A stretch of DNA of 64,000 bases from Acidobacteriota bacterium (GTDB lineage Bacteria; Acidobacteriota; Thermoanaerobaculia; Gp7-AA8). Made by a program: the position numbers and the translations under genes. The notes beneath the pieces were generated by a model. That model had not been told where the DNA came from and did not search any database. It saw only the letters and a program-made list of their open reading frames with translations. Shown here one piece after another: positions 58,054-64,000 of this stretch. The DNA is taken from contig JAJXWV010000030.1 of the NCBI GenBank assembly GCA_021781455.1, forward strand, positions 62,001 through 126,000, in the 5' to 3' direction. Positions within the stretch are counted from its first letter, which is position 1. Each line of letters opens with the position of its first letter.

Positions 58054-58857
58054 TTACGACTGGCAATGCGGGCACCAGTACGTCCCGCGCATGTCGGAGC
58101 CCTGCTTGCGGTACTCGATCAAGCTCCCGCACTTGCGGCACGGATCGCCGCTGCGCCCGTACACCCAGAGGTTCCGGTTGCGCCGCAGACTGCTCATCGT
58201 CTGCCGCGAGCTTCCCTCCCGTTCCACGTTGTGCTGCAGGAGCTTGCGCGCGGTCGTCATCGCCTTGCGAAGTTGTTCGTCGGTCAACACGGCCACCGAT
58301 GTGAACGGGCTGATTCCGCAGATGAAGAGGACCTCCGATTTGTAGACGTTCCCGATTCCAGCGATGACCGTCTGGTTCAACAGGACATCGGCGATCTCCT
58401 GCGTGGCGCGGGAACGAATGCGCAGCACCGCATCCTCGATGTCGAAATCACCCGCGAGAAGGTCGGGACCGAGTCGACGGAGATCGGGCGAGCGAACGAT
58501 CGAACGGGCGTCGTGAAATTCGGCGACTGGAAGATTGAAGCCGACGGCGACATAAGCATCCGTCTCGATCACCACGCGCATGTCGCTGCGGCGACGCATC
58601 CAGCGCTCACCCGGACGGTAGATGTGCCAGCTGCCGTTCATCCGCAGATGCGAGCGGAGAAAGAGGCCGCCCGAGAATTCGATGATGAGGTGCTTCCCGA
58701 TGGCGGAGACGTTCTCAACCCGGCGGCCGGCAATCGGACTCTGATCATCGACACGGCCGAGTTGCGGGAGCACGGTCTCGAAGCGCGTTACGGTCCGGCC
58801 GCCGAGTGCCTGAAGGATCGTGCGTGCTGCGCGGTGGATGGTGTCGCCTTCGGGCAT
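58054..58857 (-). CDS. nei: Endonuclease VIII-like DNA glycosylase/AP lyase (Fpg/Nei family)
   Basis: 267 residues. The catalytic N-terminal Pro2-Glu3 (MPEGDTIHRAA) is of the Nei type. FLRSHLRMNGSWHIYRPGER carries the conserved loop lysine-equivalent region, ADVLLNQTVIAGIGNVYKSE is the helix-two-turn-helix, and the C-terminal zinc finger is DPCRKCGSLIEYR...YWCPHC. It removes oxidised pyrimidines and cuts the AP site. It lies 70 bp after the Lhr helicase gene on the same strand, so the two repair-type genes may be co-transcribed, with a GGGTAGC array between. Confidence 0.93.
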   Translation of the reverse strand: MPEGDTIHRAARTILQALGGRTVTRFETVLPQLGRVDDQSPIAGRRVENVSAIGKHLIIEFSGGLFLRSHLRMNGSWHIYRPGERWMRRRSDMRVVIETDAYVAVGFNLPVAEFHDARSIVRSPDLRRLGPDLLAGDFDIEDAVLRIRSRATQEIADVLLNQTVIAGIGNVYKSEVLFICGISPFTSVAVLTDEQLRKAMTTARKLLQHNVEREGSSRQTMSSLRRNRNLWVYGRSGDPCRKCGSLIEYRKQGSDMRGTYWCPHCQS

Positions 58858-58859
58858 TG

Positions 58860-58950
58860 TCAGCGGGTAGCGGGTAGCGGGTAGGAGAACCGGGGCGATG
58901 CTCTTGCCGTTCCCTACGCGCTACACGCTACCCGCTGCCCGCTACCCGGT
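58860..58950. repeat. GGGTAGC heptamer hairpin, copy 2 (overlaps Lhr stop)
   Basis: Three GGGTAGC-type units at 58864-58884 and the complementary TACCCGC/TACACGC units at 58919-58950 flank a spacer. The right arm covers the Lhr stop codon (58928) and encodes its last six residues. The left arm starts 6 bp before the Nei start codon. Confidence 0.92.
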
Positions 58951-61900
58951 GGCGCATCTGGTAGCCCAGGGCGCTCGGTGCGAATCCCGCCTCTGCCAGG
59001 AACGGAGCGAGCGCGCTCTTCGCCACCGCCTCGTCATTGACCTCCGTGATGAGCAGCGCGCGCCGGGCGCCGCTCTCGACGATCGATGCCAGCGCAGACG
59101 CGACTTCCCGCGCCACCATCGATCGTGAAGGCTCATCCTCGGGAAGAAATGTGAACACCTGCTTCTCGCCGCGGCCGAGATAGGCCGCGAGCGCTCCGTT
59201 GACGAGAATCACGCTCGACCCGACGGCGCGCATCAGCGCAGACGGGCCTTGAGGCCATTTCACGATCGTGCCGTACGGACTGGCGGGATCGGTCGCGGCG
59301 AGCATGACCGTCTCCGGCTGGTCCGGAGGATCGCGGAACGATCGCAGAAGATCGAGCGCCCCGCCCGTGGCGAACTGCGTCGCGCCGAGCCTGGCGACGA
59401 AATATCCTCGCCGGATGCGGCCCGCCTCTTCCATCGCCTTGAGCACCGCATAGACCGCGCTGAAGCCGCCGGCGATGCTCTCGGCAGGAGCCGTTTCGCG
59501 CGTGACCACGCCATAGCGCGCCAGCAATTGATGGGCGAGAGCATTGGCCCGCTCTGTCGGCGCGACGGTGAACGGCGGCACCAGCGACCAGCGTCCCTGG
59601 GTGGCGGGAGGGGTCGTCTGGCGGGAGCGGAACGCGCCCCGCTGCGAGACCGTCCGCCTCGCCGCCGGCGCCGTTCGCGTCAAGGACCGCAGCGCGTGGA
59701 ACGTGTCGTTGGTGACGAGGCCGCGCCAGACCAGCGTCCACAGCGCATCGACGGCGTCGTTGCCGAACCCGCCCACTGCCGCGTGAATGTTCGTAAAGAA
59801 GGAAGCCCCGTGGGTACGGAGATAGTCGACGATCTTCTCCTCGGTCGACGAGGGAGCAGACGCACTGCTGTGCGCCCCTGCAGGCGGCGCAACCAGAGAT
59901 GGCAGACTCGAGGCGAGGTAGAGCGCGATGCGGCCGTCCTTCTCGCCTAACGGCTCGACCCCGACCCAGACCACCTCGCCGGCCGAAGTCAGCGTATCGA
60001 GATCGGAGGAGCGGTAGTCCTCGATGCGCGCCGCCAGGATCTGCGTTTCGAAGATCGAGGCCGCCATCGGATAGCCCTGCAGTGTCTCGATGACTTCGAG
60101 AAGCGCATCGAGTCCGCGGCGCTTGCTCGAGACGCCCTGCCACGAAGCCATGAGCCTCGCCAGAGCCGGCGCCTCGACCGGCTCGATCTCGCGGCGCAGC
60201 TTTGCCAGCGATCGCTGCCGGATGGCGCGCAGGACTTCCGTGTCGCACCATTCCCGCTGCGTGCCACCCGGTCGGAACTCGCCCTCCGTGAGCCGTTCCC
60301 GCTCCACGAAACGGTCCAGCATCGAGGTCACGACGGCAACGCCCAGCCCGAGCCGTTGCGCCACCTCCTGCGGCGTGAACGGGCCATGCGTTCGGGCATA
60401 GCGCAGGATCAGGTCGCCGAGCGGATCGGCAACCGGCTCGAGGTAGCGATCCGGGATGCCGGCCGGCAGCGGAACGCCGAGAGCATCGCGGAAGCGACTG
60501 GCGTCCTCGATGGCGATGAAGCGCTTCTGGCGCGCGATCGGGATCTCGAGGATGCGGCGCTGTCTGGCGAGGCTTCGAATCGCGGATTGCGCGACGTCCC
60601 CCTGGCCCTCCACCTTCGATCGTGCGGCAATCTCGTCCCCGGTCAGGTCGCCGATGCGCAGCAGCAGGTCGTGGATTCCGTCGACGTTTTTCGCCTTGCG
60701 CCTCTCGTCGAGCTGCTGCAGCTCGAGCTCGGCCCGCTCGATGGCGGCAGGGTCGAGAAGCTCGCGCAGCTCGGGCTCGCCGAGGAGCTCGCGGAGCTGC
60801 GACTGGTCGATGGCCAGGGCCTGGGCACGGCGCTCGGCCAGCGGCGCGTCGCCGTCGTAGATGAAGTTGGCAACGTAGCGGAAGAGCAGCGATCCCGCGA
60901 AGGGCGACGGCTTCTGCGTGTCCGCGGTGATGACGCGGATCGACCGCTCGCGGATCTTCGTCATCGTGGCGGCGAGAGCCGGCACATCGAAGACGTCGCG
61001 CAGGCATTCGCGATACGCCTCCAGGATCATCGGGAACGATCCGAATCGCGATGCCACCTGCAACAGGTCGTAGGCGCGCTTGCGCTGCTGCCAGAGCGGT
61101 GCACGGCGCTGCGGATGCATGCGGGGAAGCAGCAGCGCCCGCGCGGCCGCCTCGCGGAACTTCGCCGCGAAGAGCGAGCTCGAGCCGAGTTGCCGCACCA
61201 CCAGCGGCTCGACCTCCTCCGGCTCGGGCAGGACCAGCTCCGCCCGCGGCGGGAGATCGGTCTCCGGAAAGCGGACGATGAAGCCGTCGTCGCTCCACAT
61301 GGTTTCGACGTCGATGGCCAGCTCGTTGCGGATCTTCGCCGTGGCCGCCATCGCCCATGGTGCGTGGATCCGTCCGCCGAACGGCGTCAGCACGCAGACG
61401 CGCCAGTCGCCGAGCTCGTCGAGCACGCGCTCGACGACGACGGTGCGATCGTCCGGAATCGCGCCCGTGGCCTCCTGCTGGTCATCGAGATACTGCAGCA
61501 GGTTCTCCGCCGCGAGCCGGTCGAGATCGTGGCGCTTCGTCAGAATGCGCACGGCCTCGCCGCGCTTGAGCGTCCGCAGCTCGCGGACCAGCGATCCGAT
61601 CTCCTCGCCGAATGGAACCGTGCGCTCGGCCGCGTCTCCCTTCCAGAACGGGATCTTTCCCGGCTCGCCCGGCGCGGGCGTGACGATCACGCGATCGTGC
61701 GTGATCTCCTCGATGCGCCAGGTGGAGGCGCCCAGCGTGAAGGTCTCGCCCCGATGCGTCTCGAACACCATCTCCTCGTCGAGCTCGCCGACGCGTGCGC
61801 TCCCCTTCTCCGCTCCGGCCAGAAAAACGCCGTACAGGCCGCGATCGGGAATCGTTCCGCCGCTGGTGACGGCCACGCGTTTCGCCCCGGCGCGGGCGGT

Positions 61901-63499
61901 CAGCCCGTTCGTGCCTCGATCCCAAGTCACCCGCGGCCGCAGTTCCGCGAATTCATCCGACGGATAGAGCCCCGAAAGCATGTCCAGCACTCCGTCGTAG
62001 GCGCCACGGCTCAGCTCCGCGAACGGCGCGGCCGCTCGGATCGCAGCGAACAGATCGTCGGCATTCCAGTCGTCCATCGAGACCATGGCCACGATCTGCT
62101 GGGCCAGGACGTCGAGCGGATTGCGCGGATAGCGCGTCGGCTCGATTCGGCCGTCGTGCATGGCCCGCGTGACCGCCGCGCAGGCCACCAGATCGCCGCG
62201 GAACTTGGGGAAGATGATTCCTTCGCTCACCGCGCCGACCTGGTGGCTGGCCCGGCCGATGCGCTGCATGCCGCTGGCAATCGAGGGCGGTGCCTCGATC
62301 TGGATGACCAGGTCGATGGCCCCCATGTCGATCCCCAGCTCCAGTGACGACGTGGCCACGAGTGCCGGGAGCCTCCCCGACTTGAGGTTGTCTTCGATCT
62401 CCACCCGCTGCGCCCGGGCAATCGAGCCGTGATGGGCCTGCACCAGGATTTCGCCGGCCAGCTCGTTGAGCGAGCCGGCCAGGCGTTCGGCGAGGCGCCG
62501 CGAGTTCACGAAGATCAGAGTCGAGCGGTGCTCGCGGATCAGCTCGAGCAGCCGCGGGTGAATGGCCGGCCAGATCGAGGCGCGAGCCGGGCCGCTCCAG
62601 GCCGGACCGCTGGCAATGCCGGTCGCTTCCCCGAGCTTCGCCATCTCCTCGACCGGCACTTCCACGCGGATGGAGAGCTGCTTCTTCTCCTCGGTGTTGA
62701 TGATCGAGACGGCGCGGAAGTGCGTCTTCTCGGTCGTCGCGAACTCGTCGTGGACGGCGTCGGCAGGGTTACGCGGTTCCGCGGTTGCGCGGTTCCGCGG
62801 TTTCTTCTCCACCTGGTGGCCTCGCAACCTCGTGACCTCGCAACCGCCGAGGAAACGCGCCACCTCATCGAGCGGCCGCTGCGTTGCCGAGAGACCGACG
62901 CGTTGCGGCGGCGTTTCGCAGATCCGCGCCAGGCGTTCGAGCGAAAGCGCCAGGTGCACGCCGCGCTTGTTCGGAACCAGCGCATGGATCTCGTCGACGA
63001 TGACGGTCTCCACGGCCCGCAGTGATTCGCGGGCGCTCGACGTCAGCATCAGGTAAAGCGACTCCGGCGTGGTGATCAGGATGTCCGCCGGCTGGCGGAG
63101 AAAACGCGCCCGCTCGGCCTGTGGAGTGTCACCCGTTCGGATGGCGATCTCCGGCATGACGAAGGCCTCGTTGCGAGCGGACGCCAGGTTCGCGATGCCG
63201 GCCAGAGGTGCGCGCAGGTTCCGCTCCACGTCGACGGCCAGAGCCTTGAGGGGCGAGACGTAAACGACCCGGCAGCGCCGCTCCTTCTTCGGGATCGGAG
63301 CGAACATCAGCCGGTCGAGAGCCCAGAGAAACGCCGTCAGCGTCTTCCCGCTACCCGTCGGCGCGAAGATCAGGGTCCAATCGCCGCCGGCAATCGAAGG
63401 CCACCCCAGCTCCTGCGCGCGCGTGGGCGCCGCGAACGAGCCGGTGAACCACTCGCGCACGGCAGGATGAAAGCGGGCAAGAACTGATGGTGTCGGCAT
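58928..63499 (-). CDS. lhr: Lhr-like DEAD/DEAH-box ATP-dependent helicase
   Basis: 1523 residues, the full length of long Lhr helicases, which are 3'-5' ssDNA translocases linked to DNA repair. Motif I is APTGSGKTLTAFLWALDRL, motif II VDEIHALVPNKRG (DEIH), and motif III LSATQRP. Motif VI is RIGRASHQVGAVSEG, with DLVIQIEAPPSIASGMQRIG. The long C-terminal region carries the Lhr winged-helix and barrel domains (GPFTPQEVAQRLGLGVAVV; FAGSLLFRYVANFIYDGDAP). Two oddities: residues around 220-245 (VTRLRGHQVEKKPRN...) are encoded by octamer repeats, and the last residues RVAGSG come from a GGGTAGC array. Confidence 0.95.
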   Translation of the reverse strand: MPTPSVLARFHPAVREWFTGSFAAPTRAQELGWPSIAGGDWTLIFAPTGSGKTLTAFLWALDRLMFAPIPKKERRCRVVYVSPLKALAVDVERNLRAPLAGIANLASARNEAFVMPEIAIRTGDTPQAERARFLRQPADILITTPESLYLMLTSSARESLRAVETVIVDEIHALVPNKRGVHLALSLERLARICETPPQRVGLSATQRPLDEVARFLGGCEVTRLRGHQVEKKPRNRATAEPRNPADAVHDEFATTEKTHFRAVSIINTEEKKQLSIRVEVPVEEMAKLGEATGIASGPAWSGPARASIWPAIHPRLLELIREHRSTLIFVNSRRLAERLAGSLNELAGEILVQAHHGSIARAQRVEIEDNLKSGRLPALVATSSLELGIDMGAIDLVIQIEAPPSIASGMQRIGRASHQVGAVSEGIIFPKFRGDLVACAAVTRAMHDGRIEPTRYPRNPLDVLAQQIVAMVSMDDWNADDLFAAIRAAAPFAELSRGAYDGVLDMLSGLYPSDEFAELRPRVTWDRGTNGLTARAGAKRVAVTSGGTIPDRGLYGVFLAGAEKGSARVGELDEEMVFETHRGETFTLGASTWRIEEITHDRVIVTPAPGEPGKIPFWKGDAAERTVPFGEEIGSLVRELRTLKRGEAVRILTKRHDLDRLAAENLLQYLDDQQEATGAIPDDRTVVVERVLDELGDWRVCVLTPFGGRIHAPWAMAATAKIRNELAIDVETMWSDDGFIVRFPETDLPPRAELVLPEPEEVEPLVVRQLGSSSLFAAKFREAAARALLLPRMHPQRRAPLWQQRKRAYDLLQVASRFGSFPMILEAYRECLRDVFDVPALAATMTKIRERSIRVITADTQKPSPFAGSLLFRYVANFIYDGDAPLAERRAQALAIDQSQLRELLGEPELRELLDPAAIERAELELQQLDERRKAKNVDGIHDLLLRIGDLTGDEIAARSKVEGQGDVAQSAIRSLARQRRILEIPIARQKRFIAIEDASRFRDALGVPLPAGIPDRYLEPVADPLGDLILRYARTHGPFTPQEVAQRLGLGVAVVTSMLDRFVERERLTEGEFRPGGTQREWCDTEVLRAIRQRSLAKLRREIEPVEAPALARLMASWQGVSSKRRGLDALLEVIETLQGYPMAASIFETQILAARIEDYRSSDLDTLTSAGEVVWVGVEPLGEKDGRIALYLASSLPSLVAPPAGAHSSASAPSSTEEKIVDYLRTHGASFFTNIHAAVGGFGNDAVDALWTLVWRGLVTNDTFHALRSLTRTAPAARRTVSQRGAFRSRQTTPPATQGRWSLVPPFTVAPTERANALAHQLLARYGVVTRETAPAESIAGGFSAVYAVLKAMEEAGRIRRGYFVARLGATQFATGGALDLLRSFRDPPDQPETVMLAATDPASPYGTIVKWPQGPSALMRAVGSSVILVNGALAAYLGRGEKQVFTFLPEDEPSRSMVAREVASALASIVESGARRALLITEVNDEAVAKSALAPFLAEAGFAPSALGYQMRHRVAGSG
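62768..62846. repeat. Two octamer repeat families inside the Lhr coding sequence
   Basis: 62768-62805 consists of GCGGTTCC/GCGGTTGC units, as at 36470. 62811-62846 consists of CCTCGCAA/CCTCGTGA units, as at 19566. Both are read in frame as RLRGHQVEKKPRNRATAEPR, between two blocks of normal helicase sequence. Confidence 0.85.
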
Positions 63500-63546
63500 A
63501 CGAGCACGTCGGGCAGGAGCTGCAGAAATGCGGCCCGATTGTCCTC

Positions 63547-63573
63547 CCCGCTACCCGCTACACGCTATACGCT
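63547..63573. repeat. TACCCGC heptamer remnant upstream of lhr
   Basis: Three successive heptamers (TACCCGC, TACACGC, TATACGC) lie 50 bp upstream of the lhr start. This is a single arm, without the inverted partner. Confidence 0.8.
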
Positions 63574-63686
63574 CCGTTCGGTTTGCCGCAAAACGGAGCG
63601 CGTGACTGGCCTCACGTTGCTGGACAACACTTCTGGTGACTGCAACAATACTGGGACTCTCCACACGGGCAGACTAAAGGTAGCGA

Positions 63687-64000
63687 ATGCGGCTCAAAGT
63701 GCTCGGCGCGTACGGCGCGTCAGATGCGGAACATAACCTGACGGGGTATCTCCTCGACGATTGGCTGGCCGTCGACGCCGGCACAATGACGTCGAAGCTC
63801 TCGCTTGCGCAGCAGGCGCGCATCCAGGCTGTGTTCATCACGCACTCGCACGCCGACCACATCCGTGACCTTCCCCACCTGATCCACAACCGCTTCAGCC
63901 AGAGCGCTCCGCCGCTGATTCTCTTTGCCGCCCGGCACGTGATGGACATCCTCTGCAAGAACGTCTTCAACGGGCTGGTGTGGCCAGACTTCTCGACCAT
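63687..64000 (+). CDS. Metallo-beta-lactamase-fold hydrolase (cyclic-nucleotide phosphodiesterase-like), 3' end outside window
   Basis: The first ~104 residues, from ATG 63687 with AAAGG eight bases upstream, read MRLKVLGAYGASDAEHNLTG. The metal motif FITHSHADHIRDLPHL (HxHxDH) follows. LLDDWLAVDAGTM before it and the long helix after it (LILFAARHVMDILCKNVFNG) resemble class II 3',5'-cyclic nucleotide phosphodiesterases and related MBL hydrolases rather than tRNase Z. The substrate cannot be fixed from this part. The gene continues beyond the window. Confidence 0.85.
   Translation, partial: MRLKVLGAYGASDAEHNLTGYLLDDWLAVDAGTMTSKLSLAQQARIQAVFITHSHADHIRDLPHLIHNRFSQSAPPLILFAARHVMDILCKNVFNGLVWPDFST

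Overview
High-GC bacterial DNA (roughly 64% G+C by eye), densely packed with genes on both strands. The long cytosolic Ser/Thr kinase with TolB-like and TPR regions, the many short secreted hypotheticals, the LigD-type polymerase and the Lhr helicase resemble soil or subsurface Acidobacteriota (Thermoanaerobaculia/Vicinamibacteria-like) genomes. No decisive phylogenetic marker is present, so this placement is an inference.

Layout. 0-10 kb: end of pyruvate phosphate dikinase, a membrane chemoreceptor, a DedA protein, a lone MshEN-domain protein, the gpsA-plsY phospholipid pair, a transsulfuration pair (cystathionine gamma-synthase/lyase-like and cysteine synthase/CBS-like) and a zinc-ribbon protein. 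10-17.5 kb: DUF72, SelB, a Tat-exported molybdopterin enzyme with a cytochrome b partner, a second DedA, RDD and an MFS transporter. 17.5-25 kb: an adhesin-like repeat protein, an extradiol dioxygenase-like enzyme, a methyltransferase, a second MFS, a selenoprotein with an in-frame TGA, an L,D-transpeptidase, a MobA-like transferase and a serine hydrolase. 25-31.5 kb: an intact kinase beside a decayed one, an alpha/beta hydrolase, an acyl-CoA ligase and a dead DinB gene. 32.6-35.5 kb: a toxin-antitoxin patch with one intact VapBC, one decayed VapBC and a VapC fragment, then tRNA-Gln. 36-46 kb: HAD, two PilZ-like paralogues, a hybrid-free histidine kinase, glycogen phosphorylase, a lytic transglycosylase and a monofunctional glycosyltransferase. 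46-64 kb: CutA, UvrA, LigD-type polymerase with a beheaded ligase, VWA protein, M15 peptidase, a Fic/Doc-like locus, Nei-type glycosylase, a 1523-residue Lhr helicase and the start of a metallo-beta-lactamase-fold enzyme.

Two themes stand out. First, selenocysteine: SelB (11136-13025) and, 9 kb away, a thioredoxin-fold gene (21772-22344, minus) whose frame crosses a TGA at the first position of a UxxC motif. A 7-bp hairpin with a GGA loop starts 10 nt after that TGA, which fits the bacterial SECIS rules. An automatic gene caller would truncate or lose this gene.

Second, an exceptional load of intergenic repeats: several families of tandem 7-9-bp units, usually arranged as inverted arms around a short spacer, plus larger palindromic MITE-like elements. 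Many sit exactly at stop codons. One family supplies the same C-terminal residues (RVAGSG) to two unrelated proteins, and two families have entered the Lhr reading frame. Repeats also lie at the junction where the DNA ligase lost its catalytic half. Several other genes (kinase, DinB, VapC, an outer-membrane-type C-terminus) are remnants, so the region is being actively eroded.
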